A stretch of 64,000 nucleotides of DNA from Myxocyprinus asiaticus. Lineage: Eukaryota > Chordata > Actinopteri > Cypriniformes > Catostomidae. The position numbers and the translations under genes were made by a program. Of the stretch, positions 1-10,196 are shown one piece after another. Each line of letters opens with the position of its first letter. Position 1 is the stretch's first letter. The DNA lies in NCBI RefSeq assembly GCF_019703515.2, contig NC_059358.1, positions 49,308,594 to 49,372,593 of the forward strand. Reading direction: 5' to 3'. The notes under the pieces are model-generated. The model had not been told where the DNA came from. It was given only the letters and a program-made list of their open reading frames with translations, and did no database searches.

Positions 1-315
1 GGATTGGTGCCCTATTCGCTAGGCTGCGTACTCTGCATTTAGGGAGTGGAGGTACTGCTGTACAGAACTAATGATCTAAATTCTTTCGACTCTGAAAACT
101 GTAACTACACTGAAATAAGAATCCACACAGGACTTTAAAAGCTATGAAATAGTGAAAGTAGGCATTAATAAATCATGATCTTGCTTTGTTTTATATTTCA
201 ACATTATATATTATGTCCTTGTGGGACATTTTCACGTTTTCACCTTAATAATTACTAGAAATGTTTCCAAACCTCTTTTCTTATTGACAAAATCATCTAG
301 TTCTGACAAGAGCCC
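1..315. other. AT-rich non-coding flank
   Basis: No open frame of note and no repeat end that I recognise. The stretch ends at the TTAA that begins the palindromic MITE. Confidence 0.5.
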
Positions 316-723
316 TTAAAGGGATAGTTCACCAAAAAATTTTTAAATTTTTAAATTCTCATTATTTACCCACATGCCACCCCAGATGTGTATGACTTTC
401 TTTCATCTGCTGAACTCAAATGAAGATTTTTAGAAGAATTTCTCAGCTCTCTAGGTCCATACAATGCAAGTGAATGGGTGGCAACATTTTAAAGCTAAAC
501 AAAATCACATAAGTCAGCATAAATGTAATCCATAAGACTCCAGTGGTTAAATCAGTATCTTCAGAAGCGATGTGATAGGTGTGGATGAGAAACAGGTCAC
601 CTTCACATTCTTTTTGTGTTTTTAAGATTTATATTCTTCTCTGCATATCACCCCCTGCTGGGCACAGAGAAGAGTGTCTAGCAAAAAATGACAAATATTG
701 ATCTGTTCCCTGTCACTCACTCG

Positions 724-887
724 ACGTTGGTGTCGATGTAGTGACAGTAGGGGTCACTCTTGGGAGCCCGAGACACATCTGGTCTTTGATAAAAGGCCAA
801 TGAAAATTGGCGAGTGGTATTTGCATGCCACTCCCCCGAACATACGGGTATAAAAGGAGCTGGTATGCAACCACTCATTCAGATTTT
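724..887 (+). repeat. DIRS copy A left inverted terminal repeat
   Basis: This stretch, from GACGTTGGTGTCGATG to about CACTCATTCAGATTTT, recurs in reverse complement at 6839-7003 with few differences. It contains the TATA box and the presumed transcription start of the sense transcript. About 19 further bases at the outer left edge (705-723) are not part of the repeat but are copied in the internal complementary region. Confidence 0.9.
849..856 (+). promoter_or_regulatory. TATA box in DIRS copy A left ITR
   Basis: TATAAAAG stands in the ITR, followed about 25-30 bases later by CACTCATTCAG, a plausible initiator. The arrangement recurs at 41301 in copy B and, inverted, in the right ITR (about 6871-6878). 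Pol II use is inferred from the motif and spacing. Confidence 0.7.
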
Positions 888-1218
888 CTCTTCGGAGCTG
901 AACGGTCATGCTCACTGAGCTGAATACTACTGTTCATTCACCTCTGCTGGATCTGATGGCACATTTCAGCGGCTTCTCCCTCCTCTGCACTGGTGCACTG
1001 CAGAGAATGCCCCTGGGCGCTTCGGCAGAAAAACTAGAGAGTATATTTTCTGAAAGAGCATTTTTCCCCTCTAAAAGAGTATATATTTCTCTAAAAGAGC
1101 GCACACACGGAACGTCTTTTTAAAGACGCGTCTTTTTAAAGATGCTTTTCTGATTGTGTGTTATTCCTGGTTGTGCTCGTTATCTCTCGCCTTCTAACGG
1201 TCACGATCACTGTCTTTC

Positions 1219-2640
1219 GTGTCTGGGCACTGCTCACGCGGAGACAGCGTTCGTGTATGGTCATGTTCTCATTGCGAGAATATGTCCATGGCAACGTTGC
1301 GGTCGCGGCTCGTCTTCGTAAGGAAGCGAGCCACCCCACAGGCTTCTGCCTCGGTCCTTTTACCCACGGGTTTGAGGCCAGCGCGGCTAGCACTGGGGGC
1401 GATTTGGGGACCCCAATGGGACCACCTCCACCGGGTATCCCCCCGCGGACCTCCCATTCTCCAGCATGCTCGTCTGCCCTGATCGGGCTTCCGGGTGAGT
1501 CCGCCGGCTCGTCTCATGGCGAGTTCGACCTCTTATTCGTAGCCCGCGAAAGTGATGAGCTCTCGAGCGCAGCATCGGAGAGCGTGCTCGTCCAGTCGGA
1601 AGCCTCAGCTGGGCTCCTCCCTTCGGGTCGATCGCCCAGTCACAGGCTGACGCGGAGATGACGACATGCTTTCCTGGGCAGCCGCGAGCGTCGGTTAGAG
1701 TGGATTTCACCGCTCTTCCCTGAACCCTCGCGGCTTGGTGATTGGTTCCTGGGCTCGCGGCACCGCTCAAACCCACGCCCCGCCCCGTTCCTTTCTTCCC
1801 AGAAGTGCATGAAGAGCTGACAAGGTCGCGGGAGGCACTTTTTACTGCCCGGTCCCGATTTTTTCAGCTTCCCCGCTCTCACTACCCTAAATGGTGGGCC
1901 GGCCAAGGGTTATTCGGCAATCCCCCGGTGGATAAAGGCGCTCGCGGTGCACCTATGCCCGCAGAGCGCCGCCACCTGGTGTGGGTGCCCAAAGCCCCCG
2001 TCCAAGGCCTGTAGGTTTACGTCGTCTCTGACGGCCAAGGCCTATGGTGTCGCTGGACAAGCCACCTCCGCCCTATACGCCATGGCTCTCCTGCAAGTCC
2101 GCCAAGGCGCTAAAGGAATTGCACGAGGGTAGTTCTGCCCTGGGATTGATGCAGGAACTGCGCTCGTCAACCAACCTCGCTCTTCGAGTGACGGAGGTCA
2201 CGGCGCGGTCTCTCGGGTGGACGATGGCCACACTAGTGGTCCAGGAGCGCCACCTTTGGCTCAACCTGGTCGAGATGGGTGAGGCCGACAAGACACGATT
2301 CCTTGCTGCCCCCATTTCCCAGGTGGGCCTATTCGGCGACACCGCCGAGGACTTTGCCCAGCAGTTCTCGATGGTAGAGCAGTAGATGGATGCTAGCCGG
2401 CATACCCTGCCCCAGCGCGGCTCAAGATCCCGCACCCCATCTACTCATCGCCAAGGGCGTCCCCCTGCGGTGACTGCACTGGCTCCACAGCAGCCCGCCC
2501 CTTTGGCCTGGCCCCGGCGTGGAGCCCACCGCAGGAAGCAGACGCCACCCATCTCGTGGCCTCCCAGAACCCGTGAAAGGCTTCAAAGCGCCCTTGAGAT
2601 GGGCGACCCAGGGACAACGAAACCCGCTGCTCTGGAGCTG
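1219..2640 (+). pseudogene. gag: DIRS gag remnant
   Basis: The nucleocapsid-like first ORF of DIRS elements is spread over at least three frames. The start (1219-1482) keeps a Cys/His-containing segment (GHCSRG followed by CSHCENMSM and LRSRL) typical of the N-terminus of these proteins. 1742-2014 has the segment EVHEELTRS, and 2044-2385 has ELRSSTNLALR and ERHLWLNL, both recurrent in fish DIRS gag. A basic, proline-rich tail runs to about 2640. At least three frame changes (near 1485-1660, 1940-2040 and 2385) make it non-functional. The open frame at 908-1123 lies in the 5' leader and I do not regard it as coding. Confidence 0.75.
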
Positions 2641-3059
2641 GTAAGCAGATCTTCGTCTTTTTGTTACCTTTTGCATTTAATTGTGCTGCATGCCCAAGTG
2701 GCTGCAGTACTCAAGAGCTCATTAAGAGTGGTTTCCTTGTTCCCTGGGTCATGTATTCTGTGTGTACGGCTGGCATCACGACCACCGTCCACCACTCCAT
2801 TTGGCAGATTGGCGCTCCAGTGGCGGTCTCCCGCCCTGAGCGCCCAGCTGTGGCACAAATCCGCCCCCGATGTGACAGTCTCCACGGGTCATGAGGACAG
2901 GCCTCTTCCTCCCCCGTCCCAGGCTGTTCCGGGGGTGGTCACAAGGAGCCAGGTAAGTGCTTCGATGTCCTCGGACTCAGCACGGCCACGACGTGGTGTG
3001 GCACCTCGAGCTCTGCCCCGCCGCTAGGCCCCACCTACCGGTACATCCGATGACGTTGT
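2641..3059 (+). other. Decayed gag-pol junction of DIRS copy A
   Basis: This stretch lies between the gag tail and the first reverse-transcriptase homology. Open frames cross it but none matches a domain I know. It is absent from DIRS copy B, which has a deletion here. Confidence 0.5.
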
Positions 3060-4707
3060 CCCTTTGGTCCCCCTTGCGTGGAACTTGGATGCATGGCTTG
3101 CACCTTCCAGTCCATCACGAGGGCTGGTCTGGACCATCCGACTCGGCTGCGCGATTCACTTCGCCGGGCATCCGCCCAGGTTCAGTGGTGTCCACTTCAC
3201 CTTGGTGAAAGACGAAAACGCTGCTACGTTGCGCGGAGATCGCTACCCTCCTACGGAAGGACGCGATAGAACCTGTCCCTCCAGCCGAGATGAAGAAAGG
3301 GTTTTACAGCCCCTACTTCATTGTACCGAAAAAAGGCGGTGGGTTGCAGCCAATATTGGACCTGCGAGTACTGAACCGGGCTTTACACAGACTCCCGTTC
3401 AAGATGCTGACGCAAAGACGCATTCTAGCGAGCGTCCGGCATCAAGATTGGTTCGCGGCAGTAGACCCGAAGGATGTGTACTTTCACGTCTCGATCCTTC
3501 CTCGACACAGACCCTTCCTGCGGTTTTCATTCGAGGGTCAGGCGTATCAGTACAAGTCCTCCCTTTCGGCCTGTCCCTGTCTCCTCGCGTCTTTACGAAG
3601 ATCACAGAGGCTGCACTTGCCCCGTTAAGGGAGGTGGGCATTCGCATTCTCAACTATCTCGACAACTGGCTAATCTTAGCTCACTCTCGAGATGTGTTAT
3701 GTGCACACAGGGACCTGGTGCTCTCACACTTCAGCCGGCTTCGGGTCAACTGGGAAAAGAGCAAGCTCCTCCTGGTTCAGAGCATCTCTTTTCTCGGTTT
3801 GGAGTTGGACTCAGTCTCCTTGACGGTGCACCTTATGAACGAGCGCACCCAGTCAGTGCTGGCCTGTTTGAAGGTGTTCAAACAGAAAACAGCGGTTCCA
3901 CTGAAACTTTTTCAGAGGTTCCTGGGGCATATGGCATCCTCGGCAATGGCCACCCCGCTCGGGTTGATGCATATGAGGCCGCTTCAGCACTGGCTCCAGA
4001 CTCGAGTCCCGAGACGGGCTTGGCACCACGGGACACACCGCGTGGCCATTACGTCAGTCTGTCACCGTCTTTTCAGCCCTTGGACCAACCTCTCATTTCT
4101 ACGAGCAGGTGTTCCCCTAGAAATGGTCCCCAGGCACGTCGTGGTCATGACAGACACCTCCAAAACAGGCTGGGGCGTTGTTGGCAACTGGCACACAGCC
4201 GCCGGCCTCTGGACGGGTCCGCGGCTGCGTTGGCACATCAACTGCCTCGAGTTACTGGCAATTTTGCTCGCACTGCGGAGGTTCCGGCCGTTGATCCAGG
4301 GCAAGCACGTGCTAGTTCAGACAGACAGCACGGCAGCGGTAGCATATGTCAACCGCCAAGATGGTCTGCGCTCCCGCTGTATGTCACAACTCGCCCGCCG
4401 TCTCCTCCAACGGAGTCAGCAGCACCTCAACACTTTGGCGGACGCGCCGTCACAACAGGTTACCCTCAAGGGAGAATGGAGACTCCACCTTCAGGTGGTC
4501 CAGCTGATTTGGAGTCGATTTGACAGGCACAGGTGCACCTGTTCACCTCCCAAGAATCCTCCCCACTGCCCGCTCTGGTACGCCCTGACTGAGGCCTTCC
4601 TCGGCATAGACGCGCTGGCACACAGCTGGTCCCCTGGCATTCGCAAATATGCGTTTTCCCCCAGTGAGCCTGCTTGCACAGACCCTGTGCAAGGTCAGGG
4701 AGGATGA
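3060..4707 (+). pseudogene. pol: DIRS reverse transcriptase / RNase H, with methyltransferase-like tail
   Basis: The polymerase ORF begins around 3060 and has the entry motif GFYSPYFIVPKKGGG near 3300 and the palm motif LDLRVLNRALHRLPFK near 3360. A small indel near 3560 changes frame. The catalytic box, normally YLDD in this group, reads YLDN at 3655-3666, so one of the paired aspartates is lost. RNase H follows with its acidic residues in VVVMTDTSKTGWG, INCLELLA and LVQTDSTAAVAY (about 4138-4350). Relative to copy B about 13 residues are missing near 4430. The tail (IDALAHSW, then KYAF) leads into the region described in DIRS elements as methyltransferase-like, which is disrupted near 4710-4745. 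Confidence 0.85.
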
Positions 4708-4924
4708 GGAGAATAGATGAATCCTTACCAGGAGTCATCCTGGTAAGTACCCTACTGGCCCGCCCAGACGTGGTGCTCGGACCTCACGCTCCTCGCGACA
4801 GCTCCCCCTGGGCAAATTCCACTGAGGAAGGACCTTCTTTCTCAGGGAAGGGGCACCATCCAGCACCCGCGCCCAGACCTCTGGAATCTCCATGTCTGGC
4901 CCCTGGATGGGACGCGGAAGACCT
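4708..4924 (+). other. Broken C-terminal pol region of DIRS copy A
   Basis: This continues the homology with copy B (43185-43290) but is disrupted by an insertion of about 20 bases that forms a short perfect hairpin at 4723-4746. It leads into the tyrosine-recombinase frame, which is open from about 4674 and recognisable from about 4940. Confidence 0.6.
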
Positions 4925-5890
4925 AAGCTGTCTCCCACCTGCGATGGTAGACACGTTCACTCAGGCTGGGGCTCCCTCTACGAGGCGCCTGTATGCCTTT
5001 AAGTGGCGTCTGTTCGCTAAGTGGTGTTCTTCCCGTCGGGAAGACCCCCAGAGATGCGCGGTCAGATCAGTGCTTTCCTTCCTGCAAGAGAAGTTGGAAG
5101 GGAGGCTGTCCCCTTCCACCTTGAAGGTGTACGTTGCTGCCATAGCAGCACACCACGACGCAGTCAACAGTAAGTCCTTAGGGAAGCATGACCTGATCAT
5201 CAGGTTCCTAAGAGGCGCCAGGAGGCTGAATCCCTCCAGGCCGCGCCTCGTTCCCTCATCGGATCTCTGTAGTTTTTCAGGGTCTACAGAGAGCCCCCTT
5301 TGAGCTTTGCAGTCAGCCGAGCTTAAGGCACTCTCCTTGAAGACTGCGCTCACTTCCATCAAGAGGGTAGGTGACCTGCAAACGTTCTCTGTCAGCGAAA
5401 CGTGCCTGGAGTTCGGTCCGGGCTATTCTCATGTGATCCTGAGACCCCGACCGGGCTATGTGCCCAAGGTTCCCACCACTCTTTTTAGGGACCAGGTGGT
5501 GAACCTGCAAGTGCTGCCCAGGAGGAGGCAGACCCAGCCCTGTCGTTGCTGTGTCCGGTGCGCGCTTTACGCATCTATTTGGATCGCACAAAGAGCTTTA
5601 GAATCTCTGAGCAGCTTTTTGTCTGCTTTGGTGCACAGCAGAAAGGAAGCGCTGTCTCCAAGCAGAGGATCGCCCACTGGCTCATTGACGCCATAACTAT
5701 GGCATATCTCACCCAAAACATGCCGCCTCTGGTAGGGCTACGAGCCCATTCTGCCCGTGGTGTAGCGGCTTCTTGGGCCCTGGCCAGAGGTGCCTCTCTA
5801 ACAGACATTTGCAGAGCAGCAGGCTGGGCAATACCCAACACCTTTGCAAGGTTCTACAACCTCCGGTGGAACCGGTTTCGTCCCAGGTAG
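4925..5890 (+). pseudogene. DIRS tyrosine recombinase
   Basis: This is the enzyme that would insert the circular DNA copy. The SAM-like core-binding part (TRRLYAFKWRLFAKWC and SPSTLKVYVAAIAAHHDA) lies at about 4980-5165. The catalytic part follows with the first arginine in IKRVGDLQ (about 5360), the HxxR in RAHSARG (about 5745) and the nucleophile tyrosine in ARFYNL (about 5850), so all four classic R-H-R-Y positions remain visible. An in-frame TGA at 5301-5303 and a frame change near 5530 inactivate the copy. Confidence 0.87.
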
Positions 5891-6671
5891 TGGCACGCAA
5901 CACAAGCGGATAAGCCCTGGATAGCCGGCCGGGTGTATCGCTTGCACATAGCGCCTTCCACCTCCTTTTGAGCGGAAGACATGTGCTGTTAATTCCCAGT
6001 AGTGTTCACAAAAGTTGTTCCCTGGTTGACTTCCTCCGAGCCCTGTGGCAGTCGAGTTTTCGGAGAGACTCGCTGCCGGCCCAGTACACGCGCTAACTAA
6101 GAGCCCGGTTCTGGGGTAGGTGCTCCGCATGTGGCAGTTCTCTGTAAGGCTAACCCCATGCGATCTATATCTTCCGCTAATTAATTTCCCTGCTGGCAAA
6201 CTGCATCTTCCTTGGGCAGAGCCCCTCTGCCCCAGTCTCCATGTTGTAGTAACTCCTCCCCCATTGGGCAGGATCTACCTTGAAGGCTCTCCACATGGTT
6301 GGAAAGACCATGTGATGTATTCTTCCACTTAAATATCCCCCCCTCTCTTGGGGCGAGGTGTGGTCTCCGCGGTGTCCTCCCCTTGGGAGGGCACCCCCAA
6401 CTAGACCTGGCGGCCCAGTCGGATAATCCCCCTTCTTTTTTAGGAGTAGAAAAAGAGAAGGGGAAAGAGGCCACGACTGGGTTAAGCCTGTCTCTATCTC
6501 TGGGTAGTCGACTTGTCCCCAAAAAGGGCCGTTCGACACTCATAACTGTGTTGGGGGAGGTTTCGTGTCAACCTGGTGTGCTGGCTATGAGGCACACAGC
6601 AAGTCTGCCCACCACACACCGCCAGTTCACGTAACACAGTTCAGCCTTGTGGCGTTTTGTATAGGGACCAC
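5891..6671 (+). other. DIRS copy A 3' untranslated region
   Basis: Non-coding sequence between the recombinase stop and the internal complementary region. Frames here are open by chance and match nothing I recognise. Confidence 0.6.
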
Positions 6672-6772
6672 TACTGTCACTACATCGACACCAACGTCGA
6701 GTGAGTGACAGATAGGGAACGTCATGGTTACTGGTGTAACCTCCGTTCCCTGATGGAGGGAACGAGACGTTG
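6672..6772 (+). repeat. DIRS internal complementary region
   Basis: The first part (6672-6720, ACTGTCACTACATCGACACC onward) is the reverse complement of the element's left end 705-748 apart from a few extra bases. The second part (6721-6772, GTCATGGTTACTGGTGTAAC onward) is the reverse complement of the right end 7000-7049. It therefore reads as a template for joining the two ends, as expected for DIRS circle formation. It defines both element ends independently of the flanks. Confidence 0.92.
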
Positions 6773-6838
6773 GTCCCTCCTGCCACAACGCTTAACTACC
6801 CGCTGAAATGGCCGGACCTTATATCGGCTCCTCAGCGT

Positions 6839-7003
6839 AAAACCTGAATGAGTGGTTGCATACCAGCTCCTTTTATACCCGTATGTTCGGGGGAGTGGCA
6901 TGCAAATACCACTCGCCAATTTTCATTGGCCTTTTATCAAAGACCAGAGGTGTCTCGGGCTCCAAAGTGTGACCCCTAGTGTCACTACATCGACACCAAC
7001 GTC
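6839..7003 (-). repeat. DIRS copy A right inverted terminal repeat
   Basis: Reverse complement of 724-887, including a TATAAAAGG motif on the minus strand at about 6870-6878. A further 46-48 bases at the outer right edge (7004-7051) are unique to this end and are represented in the internal complementary region. Confidence 0.9.
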
Positions 7004-7286
7004 TCGTTCCCTCCATCAGGGAACGGAGGTTACACCAGTAACCATGACGTTTCTCACTCACACCTATCATATCTGAAGATATGGATTTAACAACTGGAGT
7101 CGTATAGATTACTTTTATGCTGATTACTATTGTGCATTTTGGAGCATCAAAATTTGGGCCTACAGAGCTAAAAATACTCTTCTAAAAATCTTAATTTTTG
7201 TTCTGCAGAAGAAAGGAAGTCATACATATCTGGGATGGCATGAGAGTGAGTAAATGAGAGTTTTCATTTTTGGGTGAAATATCCCT

Positions 7287-7600
7287 TTAAAGAGATAGCT
7301 CAGCCATAATTGAATATTCTGTCATTTCCCTACCATCATGTTGTTCCAAACCCGTGTGACCTTTTGTATTATGTGGAACACAAAATATGTTAGACAGAAT
7401 GTTAGAAACTGACAGTCTTGATCACCATTCACTTTCAAAATATGGAGAAAAAAACAAAAAACAAAAAAACACATTCACTGAATGTAAATGGTGACCAAGC
7501 CTAACATTCTGTCTAATGTCTCCTTATTTTGTTGCATGGAAGAAAGAAAGTAATACGGGTTTGGAACAACATGATGGTGAATGATGACAGAATTTCCATT
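7287..7600. mobile_element. Second palindromic TTAA-type MITE, right tip lost
   Basis: It begins at the same TTAA (7287-7290) that ends the first MITE and reads AGAGATAGCTCAGCC, a diverged form of AGGGATAGTTCACC. The arms with ATCATGTTGTTCCAAACCCG (about 7336) and GGGTTTGGAACAACATGATG (about 7557) are inverted copies around a short A-rich middle. The last 20 or so bases of the right end are missing or unrecognisable. Confidence 0.72.
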
Positions 7601-7668
7601 AATAATAATTCTGTAATACATGTTAAATGTATTATGTAATGGAACATAGGGGAGTTAACGTCCATTAT

Positions 7669-7866
7669 GTCATTTGTGAAAGTAACGAGTTACTCACTAC
7701 TTGAGTACTCTTTTAATTGGATACTTTCTTACTCTTACTCAAGTAATTATTTATGTAAGTACTTTTACTTCTACTTGAGTAATTTTAAAAAAAAATGTTT
7801 TAAGTAATTGTACTTTTACTTGAGTACAGTTTTTGGCTACTCTACCTATAAGTAGAGTCCATTAGA
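7669..7866 (+). mobile_element. hAT-like element, left end (ACTTGAGTA family)
   Basis: This is the AGTAACGAGTTACTCACTAC type of end, rich in short TACTTGAGTA and AAGTACTTTTACT words, which I associate with a common non-autonomous fish family. The matching opposite end is at 20600-20760. Everything between could be later insertions into one element, but this is inference. Confidence 0.55.
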
Positions 7867-7899
7867 TTTATTCTAGAATAGATTTATATATATATAAGT

Positions 7900-8588
7900 C
7901 CCTCATTTCATCTGTTGTTGATTATTCAATTGGAAACATTTTAGTCTCAGATCACGCCCTGGTGAGTTTAGAGATGTTTCCACATACAGAGAAAAAGAAA
8001 TCATATAGTTGGTGCTAATGTATCCCTTTTGCAAAATCTTGAATTCCAACAAATGCTAAAGGCTGAAATCAGTGTCTATATGGAGACCAACTGGTCCTCA
8101 GTATCCTCTGTGGGCGTGGATTGGGAGGCACTTAAGGAAGTTCTTAGGGGTCGGATCATACAGTATGCCTCATTCATCAAAAAATCCAAAGCACGGGAAC
8201 TTGTGGAGTTGGAAGGGAATATTAAAAGTGCTGAGGCAGAGCTGAAGCACCGAATGTCATTTGATGGCCTCAGAGAATTGGCCCGATTGAAATACAGATA
8301 ATACTATTTTGTCGCAGAAGGTGGAGGTTTGGCTATTCAGGGCAAGACAGTCATATTTTGAGTCGGGGGATAAAGCAGGGAAGCTTTTGGCTACATATAT
8401 AAAGCAGAGAGTCTTTTTCTATCATTCCCTCAGTGAAATCTGCTGGTGGTGAAATATTTATCTCAGCCATTGATATTAATAATGCTCAAAAAAATTAATA
8501 ATGCTTAAAGAGTTCTATATTGACCTCTATAGTTCCACATCTTCGTCTACTGATGAAGACATTAGAAACTTTGTGGAACCATTAGAAC
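7900..8588 (+). pseudogene. L1 copy A endonuclease end and linker
   Basis: The end of the AP-endonuclease domain is recognisable from DYSIGN and SDHALVSLEM. The linker frame 8029-8301 (YMETNWSSVSSVGVDWEALK) and the following sequence with FVEPLEL match the same regions of copy C at 63500-64000. Stop codons and frameshifts are present near 8010, 8300 and 8480. The frame stops where the hAT begins. Confidence 0.75.
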
Positions 8589-9225
8589 TAGTGCCTGACT
8601 GATATATCGGTTGGCCGATAACGTTAACCCTGTCCCTGACAACCATGTCACTCATGTTTAGCACATCTGTTTGCTGTTAGCCAGCTATAGTTTGTCAGTG
8701 CAGTAAGTAATGTAGCAGATTGAAAAGTAAACGTCAGAGCATCTTTTTGCAGCTTAGCAGACAATGGTGCGATGGTGGATTGTGTGTGGTGAGTGCTGAT
8801 TTCATGCTTCACTGTTGCCTAGTTGGTGAGACACAATGCTGAAAAGTCAAATAAACATTGTCCGTCTTTTACTTTCTGTGACAACGAGCTCATAGCTAAC
8901 TAGCTAATCACATAGCTACTTTCATTGTTGTCAGCTGAGTGGAAGCTCATGTGTAAACATGTATTCACCAAAATATTTTGTTCAGGATTCACAGTTTGGT
9001 ACCCCCTTCAACCGAACAATTCCAGTCGTTGCATTTACAAAATGTAATATTTAGAAGTCTGGTTTTCCAGACATTAAAATAGGATACATAATAAAAGTAG
9101 ATTTAATAAATAGTATATTTGCCCTGTGTAAATAATAATATATAGGAACTGTATCTAAAATAAATGAGGGGTGATACATACTAATACAACAGGCTGGAAA
9201 AATAGACATTTATTCATTTTAATAT

Positions 9226-9228
<3 letters not shown>

Positions 9229-9276
<48 letters not shown>
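9229..9276. repeat. (AT)n microsatellite
   Basis: About 24 AT units inside the hAT element, followed by a T-rich run. Confidence 0.95.
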
Positions 9277-9280
<4 letters not shown>

Positions 9281-9786
9281 TTATTTTTTTTTTAATGTGT
9301 TGAAACTTGACACCGGGCGACACACCCTAAAATGGCACTGTTAGAACGGTTTCATAGTGAAGAGCCGCTTAAAAGTTTTTTTTTTCTCTCTCTCGTAAAT
9401 GTAAATGAGTGTAAATGCTAACACCATCATATATGTCGAAAGGACTGATTCCTGTCAACCAAAACATGAGCTCATTGTCATTAAATATCAGTCTGCTTTT
9501 TTATTCCATCAGTTACTCCTGGACGGAGGCTGCCGAAAATATTTAGTTATACATAGGGTTACGTCCTACATAAATTTAATGCTGCAATGCTCAAATATTT
9601 AGTAGAGCGTAAATTGAGACTTAGTGCCCATTTACGCCACAACTAGGCTAAGTTGTAACGTACGTATAGCTGGTGCAACTGGCCCCTGATGTTTATTTAG
9701 CTATTTATTTTATTTGTATTCTTTATTTAAATGGTCAGCAATTGACTTATACTAAGCATACAGTACTGATGTTAATTAAGCTATTC

Positions 9787-9842
9787 ATTTTATTTTTATT
9801 TTTATTTTTATTTTTATTTTTATTTATTTTTATTTTTATTTT
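9787..9842. repeat. (ATTTTT)n-type microsatellite
   Basis: Repeats of a six-base T-rich unit with one shorter unit, inside the hAT. A related sentence (TGATTTTTATTTAGCTATTTA) recurs just before and after, so the tract sits in a small local duplication. Confidence 0.85.
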
Positions 9843-10196
9843 AATGGTGGGCAATTGACTTATACTAAACATACAGTACTGATTTTTATTTAGCTATTTA
9901 TTGTATTTTTATTTATTCTTTATTTTCTCAATGTTCATTTCTATAATTTGTTGACAATGTATAATAATAATGTCAAATGTTCTTTGATAAAAATATTTGT
10001 TTAAGAAAGCAGCCTTCTGAGTACCTTTGCATAGTCATATCAGTGCAAAATCGGTGCACAATCCACATAGAAAAGGTCTGTTTTCATTCCAGCTAAAAAA
10101 TGAGCTATATCACCATATCGTTAATCGGTGAATTTACCCTCTCTAAAATTGGTATCAGTCTCAAAAATTCCATATCGGACGGGCTCTAATTAGAAC

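Larger units (their letters stand above)
705..7051 (+). mobile_element. DIRS-like tyrosine-recombinase retrotransposon, copy A (structurally complete, mutated)
   Basis: The element has the full DIRS layout: inverted terminal repeats (724-887 and 6839-7003), unequal outer ends, an internal complementary region (6672-6772), gag, reverse transcriptase with RNase H, and a tyrosine recombinase. It replicates through an RNA intermediate and a circular DNA that is inserted by its recombinase, so no long target duplication is made. It sits between two GTT trinucleotides (705-707 and 7049-7051). Removing it together with one GTT restores the MITE centre as gatct-GTT-tctcac. The interior is clearly more GC-rich than its AT-rich surroundings. 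All coding regions carry frameshifts or stops, so this copy is not autonomous. Confidence 0.93.
316..7290. mobile_element. Palindromic TTAA-flanked MITE, split by a DIRS insertion
   Basis: The left end (TTAA at 316-319, then AGGGATAGTTCACC) and right end (GGGTGAAATATCCCT, then TTAA at 7287-7290) are inverted copies. The arms 320-600 and 7056-7286 match in reverse complement over most of their length, including the stretch reading agctctctaggtcc on the left. It is a non-autonomous element with no coding sequence. TTAA target use fits Kolobok or piggyBac types; which one cannot be told from the ends alone. The centre is interrupted by 6.3 kb of DIRS element at a GTT. The GGGATAGTTCACC ends are of a type very common in cyprinid genomes. 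Confidence 0.8.
8589..10188. mobile_element. Non-autonomous hAT element with perfect 8-bp target duplication
   Basis: It begins TAGTGCCTGACTGATAT and ends ATATCGGACGGGCTCTA, imperfect inverted ends with TAG/CTA termini. The 8-bp target ATTAGAAC is repeated exactly at 8581-8588 and 10189-10196. It has no transposase; the interior is AT-rich with an (AT)n tract and an ATTTT-type tract. It interrupts the reverse transcriptase of L1 copy A just after the FVEPLEL segment. Confidence 0.9.

Noticed and set aside
1387..1776. Minus-strand frames over DIRS gag (also 1640-1906, 2073-2435 and 2664-2885)
   Set aside because: Shadow frames in GC-rich DIRS coding DNA; no similarity to any domain on that strand.
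8589..10188. Intron in the L1 polymerase
   Set aside because: Edges are TAG..CTA with an 8-bp duplication, not GT..AG; this is a hAT insertion.
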